64,000 bases of DNA from DASYTH01 sp036002505 (lineage in GTDB: Bacteria; Actinomycetota; Actinomycetes; Mycobacteriales; Pseudonocardiaceae): contig NZ_DASYTH010000043.1 of the NCBI RefSeq assembly GCF_036002505.1, positions 1 to 64,000 on the forward strand. The letters are read 5' to 3'. The stretch's first letter is position 1. Each line of letters opens with the position of its first letter. Position numbers and translations under genes: made by a program. Positions 8,350-15,791 of the stretch are shown here, one piece after another. The notes beneath the pieces are model-generated. The model saw only the letters and a list, made by a program, of their open reading frames with translations. It made no database searches and was not told where the DNA came from.

Positions 8350-9714
8350 TCACTCCTCCCCGCGCACCGCCTTGCGGAGCTTGGGGAGGCGCTCGGCGAC
8401 CGGGCGTTCGGCGCCGCGCTGGGTGGGGTGGTAGTAGTCGCGGCCGACGAGCTCGTCGGGTGGGTACTGCTGGGCGAGGATGCCTTCGGGGGCGTCGTGC
8501 GGGTAGCGGTAGCCGGTGGCGTTGCCGAGGGACTTGGCGCCGGGATAGTGGCCGTCGCGGAGGTGGGCGGGGACGGTGCCGATCCTGCCTTCGCGGATGT
8601 CGGCCATGGCGGCGGAGATGCCGGTGGTGACCGCGTTGGACTTGGGGGCGGTGGCGATGTGCACGGTGGCCTGGGCGAGGTTGAGGGCGCACTCGGGGAG
8701 GCCGATGAGCTGGACGGCCTGGGCGGCGGCGACGGCCACCTGGAGCGCGGTGGGGTCGGCCATGCCGACCTCTTCGCTGGCCTGGATGACGAGGCGGCGG
8801 GCGATGAAGCGGGGGTCCTCGCCGGCTTCGATCATCCGGGCCAGGTAGTGCAGCGCGGCGTCCACATCGGACCCGCGGAGCGACTTGATGAACGCGGAGA
8901 TCACGTCGTAGTGCTGGTCGCCCTGGCGGTCGTAGCGGACCGCTGCTTTGTCCACAGTGGACTCGACGGTGGTCAGGTCGATGTGGCCCTCATGCGTGGA
9001 CTCGGCGGAGTCGGCGGCGGCTTCCAATGCGGTGAGGGCGCGGCGGGCGTCTCCCCCGGCCAGCCGAACCAGGTGGTCCTCGGCGTCGGCGTCCAGGGTG
9101 ACCGCGGCGGCGAGTCCCCGCTCGTCGGTCACCGCGCGGCGGATCAGGGCGCGCACGTCCTCGTCGGTCAGCGAGCGCAGCTGCAGCACCAGGGAGCGGG
9201 ACAGCAGCGGCGAGACCACCGAAAAGAACGGGTTCTCCGTGGTGGCCGCCACCAGCAGCACGATCCGGTCCTCGACGGCGCCGAGCAGCGCGTCCTGCTG
9301 GGTCTTGGAGAACCGGTGCACCTCGTCGATGAACAGCACGGTCGGTTCCCCCGAGTGCGCCAGCCGCCGCCGCGCCTCGTCGATGACCGCCCGCACCTCC
9401 TTCACCCCGGCCGACACCGCCGACAGCGCCGCGAACCGCCGCCCGATCGCCTTGCTCACCAGCATCGCCAGCGTCGTCTTCCCGGTCCCCGGCGGCCCGT
9501 ACAGCAGCACCGACGCCGGCGCCGCCCCCTCCACCAACCGCCGCAGCGGCGACCCCGCCCCCAGCAGATGTCCCTGCCCCACCACCTCGTCCAGCGACTG
9601 CGGCCGCATCCGCACCGCCAGCGGCGTGTTCGCCCGCACCCGCGCATCCCGCGCGGCCAAGCCGCCGTCCGGCGCCTCGAACAAGTCGAGGTCAAGCCCC
9701 TCTTCCACAACCAT
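8350..9714 (-). CDS. rarA: Replication-associated recombination protein A (MgsA/RarA AAA+ ATPase)
   Basis: A 454-residue clamp-loader-clade AAA+ ATPase that acts at stalled replication forks. Walker A is GPPGTGKTT (residues 73-81), Walker B VLFIDEVH (126-133), and sensor 1 is AATTENP. The C-terminal tetramerisation region has the family blocks DVISAFIKSLRGSD, ALHYLARMIEAGEDP and YPHDAPEGILAQQY. The ATG at 9714 gives the usual start before LFEAPDG; an in-frame extension to 9822 runs into the repeat element and is rejected. The M. tuberculosis counterpart Rv2559c lies in the same neighbourhood of alaS and aspS. Confidence 0.95.
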   Translation of the reverse strand: MVVEEGLDLDLFEAPDGGLAARDARVRANTPLAVRMRPQSLDEVVGQGHLLGAGSPLRRLVEGAAPASVLLYGPPGTGKTTLAMLVSKAIGRRFAALSAVSAGVKEVRAVIDEARRRLAHSGEPTVLFIDEVHRFSKTQQDALLGAVEDRIVLLVAATTENPFFSVVSPLLSRSLVLQLRSLTDEDVRALIRRAVTDERGLAAAVTLDADAEDHLVRLAGGDARRALTALEAAADSAESTHEGHIDLTTVESTVDKAAVRYDRQGDQHYDVISAFIKSLRGSDVDAALHYLARMIEAGEDPRFIARRLVIQASEEVGMADPTALQVAVAAAQAVQLIGLPECALNLAQATVHIATAPKSNAVTTGISAAMADIREGRIGTVPAHLRDGHYPGAKSLGNATGYRYPHDAPEGILAQQYPPDELVGRDYYHPTQRGAERPVAERLPKLRKAVRGEE

Positions 9715-9760
9715 CGACGCTACCCCCGCCCCCCTGCCCCGCCGTCCCCGGTTTCCCAAA

Positions 9761-9827
9761 CCGACTTGTCGCGGGAAGTACCCACGACAAGACCCACCTG
9801 TCGCGGGAAGTTCCCGCGACAAGTCGG
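9761..9827. repeat. 67-bp double-palindrome element, copy A
   Basis: Two adjacent hairpin units of the form ACTTGTCGCGGGAAGT..CCCGCGACAAGT, bounded by CCGACTTGTC on the left and GACAAGTCGG on the right, so the whole element is also an inverted repeat. It is followed by GCTCC. Close copies lie at 10859-10925 and 53061-53126. It sits in the divergent gap between rarA and the DUF559 gene. Confidence 0.85.
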
Positions 9828-9951
9828 CTCCCTACCACAGGGGTGGCTGGGTGAGCCGGTTCGGGCGGGCAGTTGTCCACAACTCGGGTGGGTGTCCACA
9901 GGCGCGAGGGGACACCGTGACCGGCGGGTCCGCACTGCGCATGGTGGTCGC

Positions 9952-10848
9952 ATGCAAACGTGGTGGCGGCAGGCGAACCTGCGCGACGGACTCATCCTGC
10001 GCCGAGCGCTGGTGCCGACGATGACCACGTCGAACGTGGTGCGCAACGCCGTTCGGCAAAAGATCATCGTGGCTCTCCAGCGCGGCGTGTACCTACCTGA
10101 TCGCCGGGCGGCGAGCGCACTCGAGGCCGCACGCGCCGCACTCGTGGCAGTGAGCGAACCCGATTCGGCCGCGAGTCACGTCACGGCGGCGTTGGTGCAT
10201 GGACTACGGGTACCCGGGCACCTTCACGACCGGGAGCACATCACCATCCCTCGCCCGGAGCGCCGTCCGCATCGACCCCGGCTGCAGTTGCACACGGCCC
10301 GTCTACCGGAGGACGACGTCGTCGTGCTCGAGGGCGTTCCGGTGACGACGGTCGCGCGCACGCTGGTGGACCTGTGCCGATCGTGGCCGAGACTCGACGC
10401 CGTCTGCGCGGTGGAGGATGCTTTGCGCCGCGAGCTCGTGGTCAGGGACGACCTGGATCTGTCCAGCTGGCGGCTGACGCGTACGCCGTGGATCATCCGC
10501 GCGCGCAGCCGGTTCAACGCGGCGGATCCCCGCTCACAGTCGCCACTCGAGACCCAGGCGCGGCTGGTGCTGATGGACGCCAAGCTGCCGACTCCAGAGC
10601 CGCAACTGGTGGTCGAGTTGCCCACCGGCGGGCGGGCCTACCTCGACCTTGGATATCGCCGGCAACAGGTGGGCATCGAACTCGATGGCCGCGATGTTCA
10701 CGCGATGCCGCGCGCCCTCTACAACGACCGGGTGCGCCAGAACGCATTGACCTCGCTTGGCTGGACGATTCTCCGTTTCACCTGGACCGACGTAACTCGC
10801 GGCCGGGACAGTTTCGTCGCCACCGTCGCGGCCGCACTCCGCCGATAG
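9952..10848 (+). CDS. DUF559-type nuclease-fold protein with AbiEi-like N-terminus
   Basis: A 298-residue protein of a type common in actinobacterial accessory regions. The N-terminal half (winged-helix-like, with GVYLPDR, then SHVTAALVHGL) resembles AbiEi-type antitoxin domains, including VTTVARTLVDLCR. The C-terminal third has a PD-(D/E)XK pattern: SPLETQARLVL, D in YLDLGYR, and E-L-D in VGIELDGRDVH, ending FTWTDVTR, like Vsr/DUF559 nucleases. No partner toxin gene is adjacent. ATG 9952 lacks a good ribosome site. The gene is bracketed by two copies of a 67-bp palindromic element. DNA cleavage is inferred from the fold only. Confidence 0.75.
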   Translation: MQTWWRQANLRDGLILRRALVPTMTTSNVVRNAVRQKIIVALQRGVYLPDRRAASALEAARAALVAVSEPDSAASHVTAALVHGLRVPGHLHDREHITIPRPERRPHRPRLQLHTARLPEDDVVVLEGVPVTTVARTLVDLCRSWPRLDAVCAVEDALRRELVVRDDLDLSSWRLTRTPWIIRARSRFNAADPRSQSPLETQARLVLMDAKLPTPEPQLVVELPTGGRAYLDLGYRRQQVGIELDGRDVHAMPRALYNDRVRQNALTSLGWTILRFTWTDVTRGRDSFVATVAAALRR

Positions 10849-10858
10849 GCCGCCGTTG

Positions 10859-10925
10859 CCGACTTGTCACGGGAAGTTCCCGTGACAGGACGGACTTGTC
10901 GTGGGAAGTACCCGCGACAAGTCGG
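10859..10925. repeat. 67-bp double-palindrome element, copy B
   Basis: Same structure as the copy at 9761-9827, with compensatory changes (GTCACGGG paired with CCCGTGAC in the first hairpin). It begins CCGACTTGTC ten bases after the DUF559 stop and ends GACAAGTCGG, followed by TTCC. The paired substitutions argue that the fold, not the exact sequence, is kept. Confidence 0.85.
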
Positions 10926-10982
10926 TTCCGCTGAACGCGAACTCACCTGGTGTGGGGGTGCGCGGGCGGCCAGGGTGGAGTC

Positions 10983-11732
10983 GTGATCGATCGGGTTGCG
11001 GTGCTCTCGGATGTCCACTGTGTACTGCCGGCGCTGGAGGCGGTGCTGGCGGAGCCGGACGTGCGGGGAGCGGATCTCATTGTGCTACCTGGTGATCTGG
11101 TGGTCGGGCCGATGCCGGTGGAGACGGTTGAGCTGATCGAGTCGCTGGGTGAGCGGGTGGTGTGGGTCGGGGGGAACTGCGAGCGGATCACAGTGGAGCT
11201 GGCGCGCGGGGAGCGGGGCGGTGGTGAGCCGAACCTGACGATGGCGGCGTGGGGGGCCGGGCGGTTGCGGGAGGACCAGGTCGACCGGATCGCGGGGTTG
11301 CCGAAGACGGTCACGCTGGAGGTCGGCGGGCTGGGTGAGGTGCTGTTCTGCCACGCGACGCCGCGGGACGACGAGGAGATCGTGCTGGTGGACTCCGGGG
11401 AGGAGCGGTGGCGGGAGGTGCTGGCGGGGGCGCCGCCGACGGTCGTGTGCGGGCACACGCACATGCCGTTCGTGCGGTTGGTGGACCGGCGGACCGTGGT
11501 GAACCCCGGGTCGGTCGGGATGCCCTACGGCACGACGGGGGCGCACTGGGCGCTGCTGGGCGGTGGCGGCCCGGCGGTTCAGTTGCGGCGCACGGAGTTC
11601 GACGTCGAGGCGGCCGCGGCAAAGATCATCGCCGGGTGCGACTTCCCGGGGGTCGAGGAGTTCATCGACCACTACCTGCGGCGGCCGCCGTCGGACCTGG
11701 AGGCCCTCGAGACGTTCCGGGCTAGGACTTAG
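10983..11732 (+). CDS. Metallophosphoesterase family protein
   Basis: A 249-residue calcineurin-like phosphoesterase of the YfcE/MJ0936 type. Metal-binding motifs appear in order: SDVHCVLPALEA (D-x-H, residues about 9-11), GDLVVGP, GGNCER (in place of GNHD/E), CHATP, and CGHTHMPF near residue 160. The C-terminus (GCDFPGVEEFIDHYLRRPPS) is typical of actinobacterial members. The GTG at 10983 has GGTGGAG just upstream. Substrate unknown; related enzymes act on cyclic phosphodiesters or phosphomonoesters. It overlaps the convergent TfoX-like gene by 11 bases. Confidence 0.88.
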   Translation: MIDRVAVLSDVHCVLPALEAVLAEPDVRGADLIVLPGDLVVGPMPVETVELIESLGERVVWVGGNCERITVELARGERGGGEPNLTMAAWGAGRLREDQVDRIAGLPKTVTLEVGGLGEVLFCHATPRDDEEIVLVDSGEERWREVLAGAPPTVVCGHTHMPFVRLVDRRTVVNPGSVGMPYGTTGAHWALLGGGGPAVQLRRTEFDVEAAAAKIIAGCDFPGVEEFIDHYLRRPPSDLEALETFRART

Positions 11733-12051
11733 GGGGCAGGGAGGCCGCGTACTTCCGGCCGGCCTCGAGCCATTCGGCCAGCTGGTCGTCGTCGAGGTAC
11801 TCGCCGGCCACGACGACGAAGCCGCGCATGGGGCGACCGGTGAAGTCGAACTCGCCGGCGCCCGGGCGGGCCAGCGCCGCCTCCTTGGCTTCCGCACCGA
11901 CCCGGACGATCATGCCGTCGCCCATGATGCCGGCGATCATGTGGCCGTGCTCGAGGAAGCACAGGCCGCCGAACATCTTCTTCTCGCTGATCTCCGCCGC
12001 GTCGCCGAGCAGGTCCCGCAGCCGCCCGGCGAGCACCTCGTCGTACGCCAT
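11722..12051 (-). CDS. TfoX/Sxy N-terminal domain protein
   Basis: A 109-residue single-domain protein matching the TfoX_N family: EISEKKMFGGLCFLEHGHMI, MIVRVGAEAKEAAL, and the end MRGFVVVAGEYLDDDQLAEW. In proteobacteria the full-length TfoX/Sxy regulates competence genes; actinobacterial one-domain versions have no assigned role. The ATG at 12051 is the first family-like start. The frame continues upstream into the flavin-reductase gene on the other strand without similarity. Confidence 0.85.
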   Translation of the reverse strand: MAYDEVLAGRLRDLLGDAAEISEKKMFGGLCFLEHGHMIAGIMGDGMIVRVGAEAKEAALARPGAGEFDFTGRPMRGFVVVAGEYLDDDQLAEWLEAGRKYAASLPPKS

Positions 12052-12117
12052 GCGGCACAGGGTCTCACCCGCGCGACCGCTTTGACAGCCGAACACACCG
12101 GTGGTCGGATGCGAGGC

Positions 12118-12690
12118 ATGGCCACGATCGTCGTCCTGTCCGGCAGCCCGTCGAACACCTCGCGGACCGCGGCGCTGACCCGGTACCTGGCCGCACTCCT
12201 CGACGAGCGCGGGCACGACACCCGCGTGGTCAACATCCGGGAGGACCTGCCGGCCGAGGCGCTGATCGGAGCCGACACCGGCGACCCCGCGATCGCGGAC
12301 GTGGTCGGCGCGATCCACGACGCGGACGGCATCCTGGTCGCCTCCGCGGTCTACAAGGCGGCCTACACCGGCGTGCTCAAGCTCGTGCTGGATCTGTTGC
12401 CGCATATGGCTTTCGCCGGCAAGGTCGTGTTGCCGCTGCTGACCGGCGCGGGCGAGGTGCACACGCTGGCGCTGGACTACGCGCTGCGCCCGGTGCTCGC
12501 CGCGCTCGGCTCCTACCACGTCGTGCCCGGACTTTTCGTGATGGACAAGGACATCGAGCGGACCGCGGACGGGATCTCGCTCGCCGAGCGGGCCGATGCC
12601 GCGGTGCGCGCCGCAGTCGACACATTCGACACAGCACTTACGGGTGTTCCAACGCCGGCTCAGGGTGATCAAGTACCGGCTCGGGCGTGA
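12118..12690 (+). CDS. NADPH-dependent FMN reductase (SsuE-like)
   Basis: A 190-residue flavodoxin-fold reductase. The FMN phosphate loop is VVLSGSPSNTSRTAAL at residues about 5-20; ILVASAVYKAAYTGVLK and LTGAGEVHTLALDYAL match SsuE-type NADPH:FMN reductases, which supply reduced FMN to two-component monooxygenases such as alkanesulfonate monooxygenase. No such monooxygenase gene is nearby. A second in-frame ATG is at 12109; 12118 gives the cleaner family start. The 3' end overlaps the convergent SGNH hydrolase gene by 53 bases. Confidence 0.88.
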   Translation: MATIVVLSGSPSNTSRTAALTRYLAALLDERGHDTRVVNIREDLPAEALIGADTGDPAIADVVGAIHDADGILVASAVYKAAYTGVLKLVLDLLPHMAFAGKVVLPLLTGAGEVHTLALDYALRPVLAALGSYHVVPGLFVMDKDIERTADGISLAERADAAVRAAVDTFDTALTGVPTPAQGDQVPARA

Positions 12691-13438
12691 GCAGCGAGCG
12701 CAGCATCACGGCCAGCGCGTAGGGCACCAGGTCCCGGCCACGCCGCCAAACCCATGGAATTCCCTTCAGCACCAACCAGGCCACGTGCTGCGCGGGCGTC
12801 GGCGCCAGCCCGCCGGAGCACTCCAGGCTGACCGGGCGCGGCACCACGCACCCGCGCGCGGCCAGCAGGACGCTGAACTCGGCGGCCAGCATGCGGTGCC
12901 CCAGCTCGGACGGGTGCAGCCGGTCCACGCTCCACGACGACACCTCGTACGCGCCCGGCATCCGGTCCAGGTCAACGTATCCGCAGCCACGGTCGGCCAC
13001 TGCCGCGTCGATCACCGCGTTCAGCCGGTCGATCCGCGCCCGCAGCGCCCGGTGCAACGCCTTCGGCAACCGGAACACCCGGCCGTGGTCGTGGTAGCGC
13101 ACCAGCAGCACCACCGCGCCCGCGGCCCGCAACTCCCCCACCGCGGCACCGAGATCCGCCCGCATGCCATCCGGATCGAAGTCCGAGCGGAGCGTGTCGT
13201 TCATACCCACGATCACCACGGCCGCGTCCGGCCGAACCCGCAACGCCGCGGGCAGCTGGGTCTTCCGCACGCACGCCACCCGTGCGCCGGTGAACGACAG
13301 GTTCGTCAGCCGGGCCCCGAGGGCGTCCGCCAGCAGCGGGCCGACCCCCCGCCAGGTGCCGCCGGGCAGCGGGTCGCCCAGACCCACCGCCGTCGAATCG
13401 CCGAGTACCACCAGGTTGCGCGCCATCCACGCGGTCAT
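12638..13438 (-). CDS. SGNH/GDSL hydrolase family protein
   Basis: A 266-residue esterase-like protein. Block I is VVLGDSTAVGLGD (nucleophile Ser near residue 15), the Gly block is LSFTGARVACV, block III is VGMNDTLRSD (oxyanion Asn), and block V is VDRLHPSELGH (catalytic Asp-x-x-His near residue 194). It has no signal peptide, so it is probably cytoplasmic. The final 60 residues form an extra tail (VLKGIPWVWRRGRDLVPYAL) typical of actinobacterial members. An alternative ATG is at 13426. Substrate unknown. Confidence 0.87.
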   Translation of the reverse strand: MTAWMARNLVVLGDSTAVGLGDPLPGGTWRGVGPLLADALGARLTNLSFTGARVACVRKTQLPAALRVRPDAAVVIVGMNDTLRSDFDPDGMRADLGAAVGELRAAGAVVLLVRYHDHGRVFRLPKALHRALRARIDRLNAVIDAAVADRGCGYVDLDRMPGAYEVSSWSVDRLHPSELGHRMLAAEFSVLLAARGCVVPRPVSLECSGGLAPTPAQHVAWLVLKGIPWVWRRGRDLVPYALAVMLRSLLTPEPVLDHPEPALEHP

Positions 13439-13467
13439 GACCTCACGATCGGTGACCGGGTTGGCGA

Positions 13468-14664
13468 TCAGCGGAACGCAGGGTAAAGCGGCAGCGAGAG
13501 ATCACCGTCGAACCGGGACTCCAGCGCGCGCACCACCTGCTCGGCGTGCTCGGCGACCGGCTCCACCCCGGCCGCCCCGGCGTACTTGGCCAGCCGGCGC
13601 CACCGTGCGGCCAGCACCCAGGGCCGGTCCGGCGTCTCGATCGAGCGCTTGGCGTGCGGGCAGCCTTCCAACTCCGGGTTGGTCATCAGCTGCCAGGTGG
13701 TGAACCAGACCCAGAACAGTTGCGCGTCAACGAGTCTGGGCCGCAGCACGGCGTCGTCGCCGAGGTCCGGCCACATCGCCTTCACCTCGGCGCGCCACCC
13801 GGCGATCATCGCGTCGGTCATCCCGGTGGGCAGCCCGAACGCGCACCAGCAGGCCGGGAACGGCACCCGCAGGTAGGCCGCGTCGAACAGGATGTTCCGC
13901 ACGCAGCCACCCTCGAAGTCGAGGAAGCGCACGCCCTTGCTCTGGATGAGGTTGTTGTCCGGGCACGAGTCCGACGGGCTGAACGCGCGGTGCCGGTCCG
14001 CGCCGAGCAGGCCCCGCGCCCGCTCCACGCACTCCAGCGTCGCCGCCGAGGTGGCCAACCCCAGCTCGCCCTCCAGCAACCCGGGCAACTCGTCCAGCGC
14101 GGCCGGCCCGTCCTCGGCCAGCGGGTCCTTCGAACCGAGCTGACCCAGCCGCCGCTGCAACGCGTCGAAGTCGGCCTCCCGCCCGGCAGTGGTCGCGTGC
14201 AGCCGGCCCAGCGAGTGCGCCCAGGACAGCAGCGCCCGCTCGGCGGCCTTGGGATCGTTGCCCATCAGCCGCTCGGCCAGCGTCGGCGCCCGGCCCAGAT
14301 CTTCCATCACCAGCAGCCGGTGCTCGCCCTGGTGCGCGAACAGCTCCGGGCACACCCGGTCCTCGTTGGCGAGCGACGTGAACAGCTGGTAGCTCACCGC
14401 CTCGCGGACGAAGCTGTCGCACGGCTCGTCGGGCGGCAGCACGTACCGCTTGAGCACCAGGGTCCGGGGCAGTGCGAACGAGGCGGACGCGACCTTCACC
14501 CGCAGCACGATCGACCGCTCGCTGCCGCCCAGGTCGACCGGGTCGGCCAGGGTGATCCGGGAACCGAACCGGCGGCCGAGCAGCGACTCCGCCGCCAGCA
14601 CAGTGGCCGTGATCTCCGCATCGTCATTGATGGTCGGCGGGTCGGCGGCGATGTCCACACTCAT
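13468..14664 (-). CDS. Phosphotransferase (APH/choline-kinase fold)
   Basis: A 398-residue kinase-fold protein of the aminoglycoside phosphotransferase superfamily. RTLVLKRYVLP carries the ATP-binding Lys, and VREAVSYQLF the helix-C Glu. HRLLVMEDLGRAPTLAERL is the hinge, FSPSDSCPDNNL is the catalytic loop, and FLDFEGG the metal-binding DFE. The His that usually precedes the catalytic Asp (HxD) is Ser here, though D-x4-N spacing is kept. The ATG at 14664 is preferred; upstream codons to 14754 look non-coding. The substrate is not evident from the neighbours. Confidence 0.8.
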   Translation of the reverse strand: MSVDIAADPPTINDDAEITATVLAAESLLGRRFGSRITLADPVDLGGSERSIVLRVKVASASFALPRTLVLKRYVLPPDEPCDSFVREAVSYQLFTSLANEDRVCPELFAHQGEHRLLVMEDLGRAPTLAERLMGNDPKAAERALLSWAHSLGRLHATTAGREADFDALQRRLGQLGSKDPLAEDGPAALDELPGLLEGELGLATSAATLECVERARGLLGADRHRAFSPSDSCPDNNLIQSKGVRFLDFEGGCVRNILFDAAYLRVPFPACWCAFGLPTGMTDAMIAGWRAEVKAMWPDLGDDAVLRPRLVDAQLFWVWFTTWQLMTNPELEGCPHAKRSIETPDRPWVLAARWRRLAKYAGAAGVEPVAEHAEQVVRALESRFDGDLSLPLYPAFR

Positions 14665-14754
14665 CGCCTCCGACCCTACTCGCGCGGGGACCGTCCATGT
14701 TTCCCTGGTATCGACGGTAACTTTGTCAATCGATTCAGTACGAAGCGATCCCAC

Positions 14755-15696
14755 TCATCCGGTGGACAGCGGGCGGCCCGGATCGGCGACCTGCCAACCA
14801 CCCTTACGCAGCAACAACACCAGTGCGGCGGCGAGCACGATCCCGGCCATGTTCACGGCAAGCTGACCCACCGAGTCGGCAACCCGGTCCCACTGACCGA
14901 GAATCGCCGCCACGCCCGCGTAGCCGGCGGCCGGCACGGTGGTGACCGAGATGAACACGCCGACCAGCGCCGCGGACTTCGCCGAGGTCATGGACAGCAT
15001 CCCGGCCGCGCCGGCGAGCACCGCGACGACGAACGACCACGGGCCGACCTGATAGACGAAGTCCACCGCGTGCGGCCCCCGCAGCACGCTCGCCTCGAAC
15101 AGGTTCACCGCGCTGCCCAGCGCCGCGCCGGCCGCGGTGATGCCGATGGCCAGCGGAAACCCGACCGCGATGGCCAGCGCACCGCGGCGCATGAGGTCCC
15201 AGCGGCGCCGGGCGAGGCCGACCGCGATCGCGGCGAGCGGGCCGAACTCCGGGCCGACCACCATGGCCCCGACGATCGTCACGGCCGAGTCGGTGATCAC
15301 GCCGACCGCGGCCAGCAGGCAGGCGATGGCCAGGAACGCCAGGAACGTCACGTTCAGCCGGGACTCCTCGCCGGTGCGGGACAGCAACTCCTGCCACACC
15401 ACGGCGTCCGCCGCGTCCCCGGGCGCCTGCTCCTCGGCCCGGTCCGCCGCGTCGGACAGCGACGTGTCCAGCTGCTCCAGCGTGATCCCGCCGGCACGGT
15501 CGATGCCCAGCGCGCACAGCGCCGCGATCACCTCGTCGGCCGCCTCCCGGGCGACGTCGGCCTCGACCAGGTCACCCGCCGGCTCGACCACGACCCCACG
15601 CAGTGCGAGCACATGGGTGGCCCCCGGCTCGGCCCGCAGAATCGACAGCACCTCGTCGGTCGACCCTTCCGGCGAGACGACCCGCATGTGCAGCAC
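14755..15696 (-). CDS. DUF389 family membrane protein
   Basis: A 313-residue protein with an N-terminal cytosolic domain (residues 1-115) and about six transmembrane helices from LAFLAIACLLAAVGVITDS onward. The motif VGAMVVGPEFGPLAAIAVGL is the DUF389 signature, followed by LSMTSAKSAALVGVFISVTT. The family (TIGR00341-like) is of unknown function. An alternative Met (MRVVSPEG) is three residues in. It is leftward like the adjacent phosphotransferase gene, with 90 bases between them. Confidence 0.87.
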   Translation of the reverse strand: MLHMRVVSPEGSTDEVLSILRAEPGATHVLALRGVVVEPAGDLVEADVAREAADEVIAALCALGIDRAGGITLEQLDTSLSDAADRAEEQAPGDAADAVVWQELLSRTGEESRLNVTFLAFLAIACLLAAVGVITDSAVTIVGAMVVGPEFGPLAAIAVGLARRRWDLMRRGALAIAVGFPLAIGITAAGAALGSAVNLFEASVLRGPHAVDFVYQVGPWSFVVAVLAGAAGMLSMTSAKSAALVGVFISVTTVPAAGYAGVAAILGQWDRVADSVGQLAVNMAGIVLAAALVLLLRKGGWQVADPGRPLSTG

Positions 15697-15726
15697 CAGG
15701 CCCTCCGTTCAACATTCATCGCGCTG

Positions 15727-15791
15727 AGGAGTGCGATGAATGCGTCTTTCCTCGCGTTGGAGGTGAGGAAAGACGCATTCAGCGCACTCCT
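15727..15791 (-). terminator. Long hairpin at the 3' end of aspS
   Basis: The 27-base arms at 15727-15753 and 15765-15791 pair with one mismatch around an 11-base loop (core TGAATGCGTCTTTCCTC). The right arm reaches into the aspS stop codon (15790-15792), so the fold would form at the end of the aspS transcript. No U-tract is present, as usual for actinobacterial terminators. The same transcript direction continues into the DUF389 gene 30 bases on. Confidence 0.65.

Noticed and set aside
9715..9822. Longer N-terminus for rarA
   Set aside because: The extension translates the palindromic repeat (SRELPATGGSCRGYFPRQV) and lies before the family start.
8428..9951. Long N-terminal extension of the DUF559 gene
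   Set aside because: It is antisense to rarA and low complexity; family similarity starts at the ATG at 9952.
9952..10848. Complete AbiE-type toxin-antitoxin system
   Set aside because: Only one gene is present; no AbiEii-like nucleotidyltransferase lies beside it.
12118..15696. Biosynthetic gene cluster
   Set aside because: Flavin reductase, hydrolase and phosphotransferase genes are on different strands and no core synthase is present.
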